Below are positions 53,311 to 61,675 of a DNA stretch of 64,000 nt, piece by piece. The stretch lies in contig NZ_JAJLQZ010000003.1 in NCBI RefSeq assembly GCF_020991375.1, positions 310,001 to 374,000 of the forward strand. The letters are read 5' to 3'. The DNA is from Glycomyces amatae (GTDB lineage: Bacteria; Actinomycetota; Actinomycetes; Mycobacteriales; Micromonosporaceae). A program made the translations under genes and the position numbers. Each line of letters begins with the position of its first letter. Within the stretch, counting starts at the first letter, position 1. The notes under the pieces were generated by a model. That model made no database searches. It saw nothing but the letters and a program-made list of their open reading frames with translations, and was not told the origin of the DNA.

Positions 53311-53505
53311 ACCTCAGTTATTCAGGGCTGCCTTCTCGGTGTCAGCGGCCACGCCGAGCCGCCGGTCCCATCCGATGCGCTTCACCCGAAAGGTGCTCCT
53401 TCAACCCGCGTTCTTGTGTCTTAAGCACACGCATTTTCGCAGGTGAACGGGCACCTTTCGCCGTCAGTTTCCATCAAGGACGTTGGGGCGCAGAATAACT
53501 GAGGT
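53311..53505. mobile_element. MITE-like deletion derivative of the IS1380-like element
   Basis: Thirteen-base perfect terminal inverted repeats, ACCTCAGTTATTC (53311-53323) and GAATAACTGAGGT (53493-53505), enclose 195 bases. The inside carries the transposase 5' end (53341-53422, almost identical to 52153-52234), then its upstream leader. The rest of the transposase is deleted. No clear target-site duplication is visible. Confidence 0.65.
53341..53422. repeat. 82-bp direct repeat, copy 2
   Basis: The partner of 52153-52234, with one base difference (ACGCCGAG against ACGTCGAG). Confidence 0.85.
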
Positions 53506-53740
53506 TAGTAAAGCCTCACAATAGATTACCTGGGTGAAATTACTCCGGTTTACACATAAAATCTCCTATTTCTGTCAATCTAGGTGAACCCACTCTCGGT
53601 TCGGCGTTCCAGGGAACCGGACCATGCCGTCCCGCGCCCTGGTAGGGGCGGCGCCCGTGAATCGAGAGGTCTTCCCTTTCACGGGCCGGGCCGGGAGATG
53701 CTAGTTTCACCCCGATGCAGCGGCGGACCCAGGAGGACCA
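53506..53740. other. AT-rich junction without genes
   Basis: The first 80 bases are markedly AT-rich (for instance ATAGATTACCTGGG and ACATAAAATCTCC) and unlike the chromosome, then GC rises towards the peptidase gene. With the MITE this makes a stretch of 460 bases without an intact gene. A TAGTTT hexamer at 53702-53707 could be the peptidase -10. Confidence 0.6.
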
Positions 53741-53776
53741 GTGAACACGGCAAATACTCGGGCGGCCCGATCGTGA
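53741..53776 (+). CDS. Possible 11-codon leader ORF coupled to the peptidase gene
   Basis: A GTG at 53741 has an ideal AGGAGG site and reads VNTANTRAARS, then TGA; this stop overlaps the GTG start of the peptidase (GTGA), which itself has no ribosome site. It may serve to load ribosomes for the peptidase by reinitiation. A sequencing or evolutionary frameshift in the peptidase start would look the same. Confidence 0.4.
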   Translation: MNTANTRAARS

Positions 53777-55419
53777 CCCCGATCTTCGCGTTGTGCGACG
53801 AGTACGTCGAAACCATGGCTCGGCAGGACCCGGTGCTCGCCAAGACCGTCATCGACGTCACCGGAGACTTCGGCGTCGTCACCGACTACGGGCCCGACGC
53901 CGTGGCGGAACGCGCCGAGTCCCAGCGCGCCGTCCTGGCCCGGCTCGCCGCGCTCGAACCGGCGAACGACGCCGACCGACTGGCCGCCGCCCACCTGGCC
54001 GAGCGGTTGGAAGCGGAATTGGCCGAATACGACGCCGGGGAGTGGATGCGCCCGCTGATGGCCCCCTACGGCATGGTGTTCCACCTGCACGGCTACATCG
54101 ACGCGGCCCCGCGCGGCTCTGAAGAGCAGTGGCGCCACCTCATCGACCGGCTGGCGGCCGTCCCGCGGATGTTCGACACTTTTCGCACCACATTGGACAC
54201 CGGTATCGCCAGGGGCGTGGTCGCCGCGCGCCGCCAGGCGCTGGAGTGCGCGGCGCAGGCCCAGAATTACGCCGCCACCGCCACCTTCGACGCGGTGGTG
54301 GACGAGTACGGCGACGGCCCGCTGCGCGCCGAGCTGGAACGGGCCGCGGCCGCCGGGCACGCCGCCTACACCGAGTTGGCGCGCTACCTGCGCCATGACT
54401 ACGCGCCGCACGCCGCCGAGGCCGACGCGGTGGGCGAGCAGCGATACCGCATCGCCGCTCGGCAGTTCCTCGGCGCGGACATCGACCTGCGAGACGCCTA
54501 CGACTGGGGCTGGGAGGAACTGCACCGGCTGGAGGAGGAGATGGCCGCCGAGGCGAACGAGATCCTGCCCGGCGCCTCCGTCGACGAAGCCGTCGCGCAC
54601 CTGAACGACACCGAGGTCGTGGACAGCGCCGACGCCTACCGCGACTGGCTCCAGGAGCGGCACGACACCGCGCTGGCGGCCCTGTCGGGAGTGCACTTCG
54701 ACATCGACCCCAGGCTGATGCGGGTGGAGGTGAACCTGGCGTTCGGATCGGCGGCCGGATCGCCTTACTACACCGAGGCCAGCGAGGACCTGTCCCGCCC
54801 GGGCCGCACCTGGTGGCCGGTCGGCGGCCGCGAGCGGTTCGCCTTGTGGGGCGAGCAGACCACCGTCTTCCACGAGGCCGTGCCCGGACACCACCTGCAG
54901 ACCGGTCAGACCAAGGTGGTCGGCGACTCGCTGTCCCGGTTCGCCAAGATCAGCTTCGTGTCCGGCCACGGCGAGGGCTGGGCGCTGTACGCCGAGCGGC
55001 TGGCCGACGAGCTGGGCTGGAACACCGCGCCCGGCACCCGGCTGGGGATGCTGAAGGCCTCGGCCATGCGGGCGGCCAGGGTGGTCATCGACCTCGGACT
55101 GCACTTGGAGCTGCCGCTGCCGCAGGCGGAAGCGCGGCGCCACGGTCCGCGGTGGAACTTCGAGGTCGCCTGCGACGTGCTGCGCACCCGCGGCCGGACG
55201 GCCGAGCACCGGGTCCACCCCGAGGTGGTCCGTTTCTGCGGCTGGCCCGGGCAGGCCATCTCGTACAAGCTGGGCGAGCGCGCTTGGATCGCCGCCCGCG
55301 CCGAGGCCGAGGCCCGCCGCGGCGCCGACTTCGACCTCAAGGCATGGCACACCGCCGCGCTCAACCTCGGCCCGGTCGGCCTGGCCACCATGGCCGACAG
55401 GCTGCGAGACATCGCCTGA
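53773..55419 (+). CDS. DUF885-family metallopeptidase-like protein
   Basis: A 548-residue, mostly helical cytoplasmic protein. The family signature is present: FHEAVPGHHLQ at about 366-376 (HExxPGHxxQ, zinc-type) and SGHGEGWALYAERLADELG some 40 residues later. DUF885 proteins resemble thermolysin-clan carboxypeptidases, but their substrates are poorly known. GTG 53773 gives the family start VTPIFALCDEYVE; upstream reading in the same frame is low complexity. Translation may be coupled to the 11-codon ORF just before it. Confidence 0.88.
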   Translation: MTPIFALCDEYVETMARQDPVLAKTVIDVTGDFGVVTDYGPDAVAERAESQRAVLARLAALEPANDADRLAAAHLAERLEAELAEYDAGEWMRPLMAPYGMVFHLHGYIDAAPRGSEEQWRHLIDRLAAVPRMFDTFRTTLDTGIARGVVAARRQALECAAQAQNYAATATFDAVVDEYGDGPLRAELERAAAAGHAAYTELARYLRHDYAPHAAEADAVGEQRYRIAARQFLGADIDLRDAYDWGWEELHRLEEEMAAEANEILPGASVDEAVAHLNDTEVVDSADAYRDWLQERHDTALAALSGVHFDIDPRLMRVEVNLAFGSAAGSPYYTEASEDLSRPGRTWWPVGGRERFALWGEQTTVFHEAVPGHHLQTGQTKVVGDSLSRFAKISFVSGHGEGWALYAERLADELGWNTAPGTRLGMLKASAMRAARVVIDLGLHLELPLPQAEARRHGPRWNFEVACDVLRTRGRTAEHRVHPEVVRFCGWPGQAISYKLGERAWIAARAEAEARRGADFDLKAWHTAALNLGPVGLATMADRLRDIA

Positions 55420-55624
55420 GGCCAAGACACGGCCCGGCCGGCGTACAGCCGGCGTCACCTGCCGCCGCACCGAACCGCCGTCCCCGGAAGTAGCCAGACC
55501 GCCGAGGGGTGGGTCGCAACGGCGTCAATAACACCCCTGAGACGGTCAAGTGAAGCCCTGGCCTGCGTCGACGAGTTGTGGTGGCAGCCAGCAAGGTCCA
55601 CCACTGGTCATTCGAGCGGCAGCG

Positions 55625-56599
55625 TCACGTCGTGGAGGCGCTGGCCGCCGCGCGGCGGCATCGGGCCGCGAGGCGGTCGAAGGCAGGTGCGAGTTCGTCG
55701 CCCTCGATCACCTCGATGTCGGCGTCGAGCTGCGCCAGCCGCAGAGCGAGCCGGTCCGGGTCGTCGGAGCCCAGCTCGAGGCGGCAGGTGGACTCGTCGA
55801 CCGCTTCGACGTCGACGGGGATGAGGAGCTTCGCGGCGACCTCGGCGGCGGGGGCGTGCACGAGCACCCGGGCGCGGTACTTCCAGGCCGCCTTGACGAC
55901 ACGCCCGACGACGTACTCGACGGCGCTGTCCTCCTGGATCGCTCGCGGCCGGAACCGCACGCCCGTCGGGGCCCGCGGAACCATGCGGTCGACGCGGAAG
56001 ACCCGCCAGTCGTCGCGGTCGAGATCCCACGCGAGCAGGTACCAGACCGACCCCCAGCTCACCAGTCGCTGCGGCTCGGTGTGGCGTGGCGCCTCACCGC
56101 CTCCGGGCTTCGTGTACCCGAACCGGAGCCGTTCGCGGCCGCGGATCGCGGCGGCGACCGCGCCGAGCACCGAGAGGTCGAGCGGCGGCGCAGCACCTGG
56201 AACGACGCTCATCGCCGCGCGTACCGCCTCGACACGCCGACGCAGGCGCGAGGGCAGCACCTGCTCCAGCTTCGCGAGCGCGGTGAGGGAGGTCGCTTCG
56301 ACGCCGAGCCTCCAGGTCGCAACGGCTCCCAGTCCGACCGCGACGGCGACGGCCTCGTCGTCGTCGAGCAGCAGCGGGGGCATCGCCGCCCCGGCGGCCA
56401 GCCGGTACCCGCCCGCGACGCCGCGGCGCGCGTCCACGGGATAGCCGAGCGACCGCAGTTTTGCGACATCGGCGCGCACCGTCCGCGTGCTCACCTCGAG
56501 CCGGCCGGCGAGTTCGGCGCTCGTCCAGTCGCGCTTGAGCTGGAGCAGCGACAGCAGTTCGAGCAGGCGCGCCGAGGTTTCCAACATGCTCCCGATCAT
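55625..56599 (-). CDS. YafY-type HTH/WYL-domain transcriptional regulator
   Basis: A 324-residue regulator: HTH_11 domain at residues 6-60 (ETSARLLELLSLLQLKRDWTSAELAGRLEVSTRTVRADV), a central WYL domain (about 135-220, LRFGYTKPGG, WGSVWYLLAWDLDRDDWRVFRVDRM) and a C-terminal WCX domain. WYL domains bind small ligands or nucleic acids. The start is uncertain between 56599 and an ATG four codons later. It is divergent from the epoxide hydrolase gene with 50 bases between, so it may control that gene. Confidence 0.9.
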   Translation of the reverse strand: MIGSMLETSARLLELLSLLQLKRDWTSAELAGRLEVSTRTVRADVAKLRSLGYPVDARRGVAGGYRLAAGAAMPPLLLDDDEAVAVAVGLGAVATWRLGVEATSLTALAKLEQVLPSRLRRRVEAVRAAMSVVPGAAPPLDLSVLGAVAAAIRGRERLRFGYTKPGGGEAPRHTEPQRLVSWGSVWYLLAWDLDRDDWRVFRVDRMVPRAPTGVRFRPRAIQEDSAVEYVVGRVVKAAWKYRARVLVHAPAAEVAAKLLIPVDVEAVDESTCRLELGSDDPDRLALRLAQLDADIEVIEGDELAPAFDRLAARCRRAAASASTT

Positions 56600-56650
56600 T
56601 CCAGGAATTGCGGAAGCTCACCTGCCGCATCACCTGGGAACGTGAACGCC

Positions 56651-57793
56651 ATGAACGAGAACAAGGCACTCACACCGTTCCGCATCGACATCCCGCAGGC
56701 CGACGTCGACGACCTGCGCGACCGGCTGGCGCGCACGCGCTGGCCCATCCCCGTGCCGGGCCGAGACGATCGCGCCGACTTCAGCCGCGGCATCCCACTG
56801 GTGTACCTGAAGGAGCTCGCCGCGTACTGGCGCGACGAGTTCGACTGGCGTGCACAGGAGGCGAGGCTCAACGAGTACGAGCAGTGCACGACGGTCGTCG
56901 ACGGCCAGACGTTCCATGTCGTCCACGCGCGATCGGCGAATCCGGAGGCCGTCCCGCTGATCCTGAACCACGGCTGGCCGAGCTCGTTCGTCGACTACCA
57001 GCGGCTCATCCCGCTGCTGACCGACGAGTTCCACGTGGTCGTCCCGTCGCTGCCCGGCTTCGGGTTCTCCACCCCGCTGTCGGGCACCGGCTGGGAGCTG
57101 GCGCGGACGGCGGAGGCGTGCGCCGAGATCATGACGCGTCTGGGCTACGAGCGGTTCGCGGTCCACGGCACCGACATCGGCACGGGCGTCACCGGTCGCC
57201 TCGCGGCGGTCCGTCCGGAGCGCGTCATCGGCACGCACCTCGGCAGCGACCGCCGGTGGCTCGGGCTGGTCGGCGACGTGTTCCCCTGCCCCGACGGCCT
57301 GTCCGGCGACGAGACCGCCCAGATCGAGGCGGCGCGCACCGAGGCCGCGGCCGAGCGCGGGTATCTCGCGATGCAGCACCACCGTCCCGACACGATCGGC
57401 CCGGCGCTCACCGACTCGCCGGTCGGCCAGCTCGCGTGGATCGCCGAGAAGTTCAAGACCGGGACCGGCGGCGCCTACCGGGCGCCGGACGAGACGGTCG
57501 ACCGCGACCAGCTCCTCACGAACGTCAGCCTGTACTGGTTCACCCGCAGCGGCGCGTCGAGCGCGCAGTTCTACTACGAGTCCGAGCACGCCGGCCTCGA
57601 GATGGCGACGGCTTCCGAGGTGCCCTCCGGGTGGGCCGTGTTCGACGCCCATCCGCTCATGCGCCGCGTGTTCGATCCCTGGGGGGCCATCGGCCACTGG
57701 AGCGAGTTCACCGAGGGCGGCCACTTCCCCGCGATGGAGGAGCCGAAGCTGCTCGCGGACGACATCCGGGCCTTCTTCCGCGGCGTTTCCTGA
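56651..57793 (+). CDS. Epoxide hydrolase (EHN-type alpha/beta hydrolase)
   Basis: A 380-residue enzyme: the N-terminal EHN lid (FRIDIPQADVDDLRDRLARTRWP), the oxyanion HGWPSSF, nucleophile Asp175 in HGTDIGTG (family usually GGDWG), and a C-terminal GGHFPAMEEP with the catalytic His. It opens epoxides to diols in the cytoplasm. ATG 56651 is chosen; a GTG three codons earlier is possible. Divergent from the WYL regulator. Confidence 0.9.
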   Translation: MNENKALTPFRIDIPQADVDDLRDRLARTRWPIPVPGRDDRADFSRGIPLVYLKELAAYWRDEFDWRAQEARLNEYEQCTTVVDGQTFHVVHARSANPEAVPLILNHGWPSSFVDYQRLIPLLTDEFHVVVPSLPGFGFSTPLSGTGWELARTAEACAEIMTRLGYERFAVHGTDIGTGVTGRLAAVRPERVIGTHLGSDRRWLGLVGDVFPCPDGLSGDETAQIEAARTEAAAERGYLAMQHHRPDTIGPALTDSPVGQLAWIAEKFKTGTGGAYRAPDETVDRDQLLTNVSLYWFTRSGASSAQFYYESEHAGLEMATASEVPSGWAVFDAHPLMRRVFDPWGAIGHWSEFTEGGHFPAMEEPKLLADDIRAFFRGVS

Positions 57794-57880
57794 CCCCGCC
57801 GGGGCCGTGAAGGCGCGCCGGGCAGCGTCGTTTCCAGGCGGTGCCCGGCGTGTCCAACAAAACAGTCATTACTGCTTCTT

Positions 57881-57892
57881 TATGATTAAATC
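57881..57892 (+). promoter_or_regulatory. -10 element for leaderless EF-hand gene
   Basis: TATGAT is followed by six bases and then ATG 57893, within an unusually AT-rich stretch. Confidence 0.6.
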
Positions 57893-58447
57893 ATGACAAA
57901 TGCAACAGAGTTCGCGGTCAAGTACGCTTCGATGTTCAACCTGCTCGACACCGACGGCAGCGGTGACCTGTACGCGGCCGACATGGAGGCCCTCGGCGAG
58001 CGGCTCATCGCCGCGTTCGGCGACGCGGTCGACCCCGCCAAGGCCGCGACCGTCCGCGCCGGTTTCGTCGTCTACTGGGAGGGCCTGGCCGCGCAGATGG
58101 GCGGCGGCGAGGGCCCGTTCACCCGCGAGCAGTTCACCACTGCCGTCACCGCGGCCATCGGGGAGAGCGAGCAGGGCTTCGACGAGCTGATGCGGCCGCT
58201 GGCCGAGGCCGTCTTCGCCCTGATCGACGCGAACGGCAGCGGCGCGATCTCCCTCGACGAGTTCCGCCGGGCCGAAGCGGCGATGGGCGTGCGGAGCGAG
58301 GACAGCGAGCGCACCTTCGGGCTCATCGACACCGACGGCGACGGCGAGATCGACCGGCAGGAGCTGGTCGCGGCGGTCGGCGAGTACTACCAGGACCCGT
58401 CCGCCGACTCGCCGATGAGCGGGTTCTTCGGCGCCCTGAACCGCTAG
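57893..58447 (+). CDS. EF-hand calcium-binding protein (calerythrin-like)
   Basis: A 184-residue acidic protein with three good EF-hand loops: DTDGSGDLYAAD at 19-30, DANGSGAISLDE at 112-123 and DTDGDGEIDRQE at 146-157, and a degenerate second hand between them. This matches the four-hand plan of calerythrins from Saccharopolyspora and Streptomyces, which buffer or sense cytoplasmic calcium. It has no signal peptide. Its promoter is leaderless, and the acyl-CoA oxidase homologue starts 16 bases later. Confidence 0.9.
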   Translation: MTNATEFAVKYASMFNLLDTDGSGDLYAADMEALGERLIAAFGDAVDPAKAATVRAGFVVYWEGLAAQMGGGEGPFTREQFTTAVTAAIGESEQGFDELMRPLAEAVFALIDANGSGAISLDEFRRAEAAMGVRSEDSERTFGLIDTDGDGEIDRQELVAAVGEYYQDPSADSPMSGFFGALNR

Positions 58448-58463
58448 AGGTCCCCGCCCGCGC

Positions 58464-60188
58464 ATGGATGCCACGACCACCCTCGCTCCCACGGCCGTCA
58501 CGGCGCTGCACGACGTGCTCTACCGGCCCGAGACCGCCCATCTGCACGAGCGGTGGCGCGACCTCGTCGGCACGGCCGAGTTCGCCTACCCGGAAGGGCG
58601 CTCCCACCAGGAGCGGGTACTGCGGTCCTACCGGCTGCTGCGCATCGTCAACGACAGCCTCGACGACGTGCCGGCGTTCGCCGCCGACGCCGAGCAGCTC
58701 ACGATGATGCACGAGTGGACCGCCGGCGTGGACGGCGGCCTGACGGCGGTGGCGGGCATCCACTACAACCTGTTCCTCGGCAGCCTGCTGGACCTCGAAT
58801 CCAGCAGGCGCCGGGACTTGAGCGACTTCACCGCCCTGCGGCGCACCGGCACGTTCCTATGCACCGAACGCGCGCACGGCAACGACGCGGCCCGCATGGA
58901 GACCACCGCGACCCGCGACCAGCACGGCTTCGTCCTCCACACCCCTCACGCCGGGGCGGCGAAGTTCATGCCCAACACCGGTCCGGCCGGCGGCCCCAAG
59001 TCCGGCCTGGTCGCGGCGAAGCTGATCATGGACGGCGAGGACTACGGGATCCACCTGTTCCTGACCCCGCTCCGGGACGCCGCCGGGCCGCGCCCCGGTG
59101 TGCGCGTCGAGCTCCTGCCCGAGACCTTCACCGGCGCCGTCGACCACTGCGCGACCGCCTTCGACCGGGTACGGCTCCCCCCTGAAGCGCTGATCGGCCC
59201 GCTGCCCGAGCGCCGGACGGTCGGCAGCGGCCGCCAGCGGTTCCTGCGGGCGATCGGGCGCGTCACCACCGGGAAGCTCTGCATGAGCGCCTGCGGCGTC
59301 GGCGCCGCCAAACTGGCGGTGGCCCGCGCCGTCCACTTCGCGCACCGGCGCCGGACCTCGGGCCTCGCCCCCGGCAGCTCGGTGACGCTGTTCGAGCACC
59401 GCGCCCACCAGACCCGCCTGCTGGACGCGCTCGCCACCACCTACGCGATCATCGCCTTGCACCGGCGGGCGGTCCGCGCCTGGACCGGCGCGACCGCATC
59501 GACCCGCGCCGAGGCCGAACGGCTCGTCGCCGTCGTCAAGGGCTGGACCACCTGGCACGGCAGGGCGGTCGTCATCGAGTGCCGGGAGCGCTGCGGCTCG
59601 CGCGGGGTGTTCCGCCTCAACGGGTTCGGCGACCCGATGGCGAATCTGGAGGGACCGGTCACCGCCGAGGGGGACAACCTGGTGGTCTGGAGCAAGGCCG
59701 CCGGAGAGCTCGTCCTCGGCCGGAGGGCGTACACCGACCGGACCGCCGTGGTGGACATGGACGACCCGGACCATCTCCAGGACCTCCTGGCCGCGGTCGA
59801 GGAGGGCTGGCACCGGCGCGCGGGCCGTCGGCTGCGCGACCGCGCCGCCCGCACGCCCCTGGAGCGGTGGAACAACGCGGTCAATCCAGCGCTCGAACTC
59901 GTCGACGCCCACGCCCGCCGCCTCGCCGGCGAGGCGCTGCTCGACATGGCCGAATCGGCGCGATCGCCCGAGGCGCAGGCGATGCTGCGCCTGGTGCACC
60001 GGCTGTTCGCCCTCCGGCAGGTCACCGCGCACGCGGGAACGCTCCTGGCCGCCGGCCGGCTGGCGGCCCCGGTCGTCGAGGACCTGCCCGACCGGTGCGA
60101 CGCGGCCGTCCTCGAGCTCGCTCCGCACGCGCTGCCCCTGGTGGCGGCGTTCGGCGTCGACGGGACGCTCGAGCGCCCGCTGACCTGA
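58464..60188 (+). CDS. Acyl-CoA oxidase / acyl-CoA dehydrogenase homologue
   Basis: A 574-residue flavoprotein of the ACOX type: FLCTERAHGNDAARMETTATRD, GLVAAKLIMDGEDYGIHLFLTPLRD, FDRVRLPPEALIG, and a C-terminal RERCGSRGVFRLNGFGDPMANLEGPVTAEGDNLVV, where the Glu before GDN takes the place of the catalytic base. It oxidises acyl-CoA to enoyl-CoA. It is shorter than eukaryotic peroxisomal oxidases, and some family positions differ (ACGG replaced by RCGS). Probably co-transcribed with the EF-hand gene, an odd pairing. Confidence 0.82.
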   Translation: MDATTTLAPTAVTALHDVLYRPETAHLHERWRDLVGTAEFAYPEGRSHQERVLRSYRLLRIVNDSLDDVPAFAADAEQLTMMHEWTAGVDGGLTAVAGIHYNLFLGSLLDLESSRRRDLSDFTALRRTGTFLCTERAHGNDAARMETTATRDQHGFVLHTPHAGAAKFMPNTGPAGGPKSGLVAAKLIMDGEDYGIHLFLTPLRDAAGPRPGVRVELLPETFTGAVDHCATAFDRVRLPPEALIGPLPERRTVGSGRQRFLRAIGRVTTGKLCMSACGVGAAKLAVARAVHFAHRRRTSGLAPGSSVTLFEHRAHQTRLLDALATTYAIIALHRRAVRAWTGATASTRAEAERLVAVVKGWTTWHGRAVVIECRERCGSRGVFRLNGFGDPMANLEGPVTAEGDNLVVWSKAAGELVLGRRAYTDRTAVVDMDDPDHLQDLLAAVEEGWHRRAGRRLRDRAARTPLERWNNAVNPALELVDAHARRLAGEALLDMAESARSPEAQAMLRLVHRLFALRQVTAHAGTLLAAGRLAAPVVEDLPDRCDAAVLELAPHALPLVAAFGVDGTLERPLT

Positions 60189-60210
60189 CCGCCCGTCGAC
60201 GAGCGGCGGA

Positions 60211-61032
60211 TCAGACCTTCCGGTACCTGGCCTGGAAGAAGCAGTAGACGCCGAAGCACGCGATGCCGAGGGCGATCAGTCCGAGGAGCCACGGGCCCCA
60301 GGCCGTCCCGGCCAGCGTCTTGAGCGCGGCGTCGAGGCCGCCGGCCTTCTCCGGGTCGTAGCCGACCGCCGCGGAGACGATGAGCACGCCGGAGACGCCG
60401 TACGCGACGCCCTTGCTCGTGTAGCCCGCCGTGCCGAGCCGCTCCACCGTCCGGCGCACCGACGGGCGCATCCGCCCGGTGTCCAGGTGCTTCTCGAACT
60501 TCTTCGTCAGCCCGTAGACCACCAGGCCGACGCCGACGCCGGCCACGACGACACCGGCCAGGCCGACCAGGAGGCGGCCCCCGCCGGAGTCCATCATGGA
60601 GGAGGCCGTGGACTGCTGGCTCTGGGACTGCGACGCGTTCGCGCCGCTGACCACCTTGTAGCCGAGGTAGGCGAAGTAGAGGTAGAGGACCGTGCGGCAG
60701 CCGGAGACGACGCGCTCGGCCATCGCGGTCCGGTCCTGGGGGCCGCTCTCCCCGATCACCGCCGCGAAGGCCTGCCAGACGGCCATCGCGGCCATGCCGA
60801 TGATGATGCCGACGACCAGGAGCTCGCCGGCCGGCTGCTGCGCGAGGGTCTTCAGGGCGCCGGACTGGTCGGTCTCGCTCGACGAGTCGCCGAAGGCGAC
60901 CTGCAAGGCCAGCCACGCGAACAGCAGGTGGATGACGCCGTAGGCGACGAAGCCGCCGCGAGCGAGGATTTCCAGGGGTCTGCTGTCGGCCGCGCGGGAG
61001 GCGGTGGTGCGGACATTATGGATGGAGGACAT
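60211..61032 (-). CDS. DUF1206 membrane protein
   Basis: A 273-residue protein built of three similar two-helix units, each with an arm like ARGGFVAYGVIHLLFAW, VSGCRTVLYLYFAYLGYK or GTAGYTSKGVAYGVSGVLIV. That is the DUF1206 pattern, common in actinobacteria and of unknown function. It converges with the acyl-CoA oxidase homologue and diverges from the sigma factor gene. Confidence 0.88.
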   Translation of the reverse strand: MSSIHNVRTTASRAADSRPLEILARGGFVAYGVIHLLFAWLALQVAFGDSSSETDQSGALKTLAQQPAGELLVVGIIIGMAAMAVWQAFAAVIGESGPQDRTAMAERVVSGCRTVLYLYFAYLGYKVVSGANASQSQSQQSTASSMMDSGGGRLLVGLAGVVVAGVGVGLVVYGLTKKFEKHLDTGRMRPSVRRTVERLGTAGYTSKGVAYGVSGVLIVSAAVGYDPEKAGGLDAALKTLAGTAWGPWLLGLIALGIACFGVYCFFQARYRKV

Positions 61033-61124
61033 GCCGCCATGGGTTACCGATGGCGACGAGCCTCAAACGCAAGGGCCCCGATCGCGGATCGGAGAGGGAC
61101 GCGATGCAACCCGCGGCGGTCCCG

Positions 61125-61137
61125 GTTTCGTAGAAAC
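61125..61137. promoter_or_regulatory. Inverted repeat upstream of the sigma factor gene
   Basis: GTTTC-GTA-GAAAC is a perfect 5+3+5 dyad 29 bases before the sigma factor start. It may be an operator or part of an autoregulated ECF promoter. Confidence 0.3.
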
Positions 61138-61165
61138 GGGGACAGAGACACGACGAGAGGCCCCC

Positions 61166-61675
61166 ATGACCCCACAGCAGGAACGCGAATTCCGCGAGTA
61201 CGTCCAGGCGCGCCGGCCGGGCCTGGTCCGAACCGCGTACCTCATGTGCGGCGATTGGCACCGGGCCGAGGACGTCGTGCAGAGCTCGCTGGTCAAGCTC
61301 TACGCGGCGTGGTCGAAGACCAGGCTGGAAACGGCCGACGCCTACACGCGGCGGATCGTCACCAACACCTTGATCGACGAGTCCCGGCGCGGCTGGTTCC
61401 GCCGTGAGCGCTCCTATGCGGAACTGCCCGAAGGCGTCGCCGACGGGGGTGCTCCCGAGGAGCGCCTCACCGCCGTCGCCGCTCTCGCCCAGCTGCCTCC
61501 CAGGCAGCGGGCCACCCTCGTCCTCCGCTTCTGGGAGGACCTGCCGGTCGCTGAAACGGCGCGGATCATGCGCTGTTCGGCCGGCACCATCAAGAGCCAG
61601 ACCGCGCGGGGGCTGCAGACGCTGCGCGACCTGTATGAGAATTCGAATCTCACAGGCCAAGGAGCCGAATCATGA
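61166..61675 (+). CDS. SigE-like ECF RNA polymerase sigma factor
   Basis: A 169-residue ECF factor: sigma-2 domain (FREYVQARRPGLVRTAYLMCGDWHRAEDVVQSSLVKLYAAW) and sigma-4 domain (LPPRQRATLVLRFWEDLPVAETARIMRCSAGTIKSQTARGL), the pattern of the actinobacterial SigE-family sigmas. ATG 61166 has GAGAGG upstream. The stop overlaps the next ORF (ATGA), whose product is a membrane protein fit to be its anti-sigma factor. Confidence 0.92.
   Translation: MTPQQEREFREYVQARRPGLVRTAYLMCGDWHRAEDVVQSSLVKLYAAWSKTRLETADAYTRRIVTNTLIDESRRGWFRRERSYAELPEGVADGGAPEERLTAVAALAQLPPRQRATLVLRFWEDLPVAETARIMRCSAGTIKSQTARGLQTLRDLYENSNLTGQGAES

Noticed and set aside
53300..53510. Target-site duplication around the MITE-like element
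   Set aside because: The four to five bases on the two sides (GAGCTC and TAGTAA) do not match.
50508..53600. A second attachment site repeating the tRNA-Val 3' end
   Set aside because: By eye no copy of TTCGATCCCAGTATCGACC is found downstream within the window, so no att pair can be claimed.
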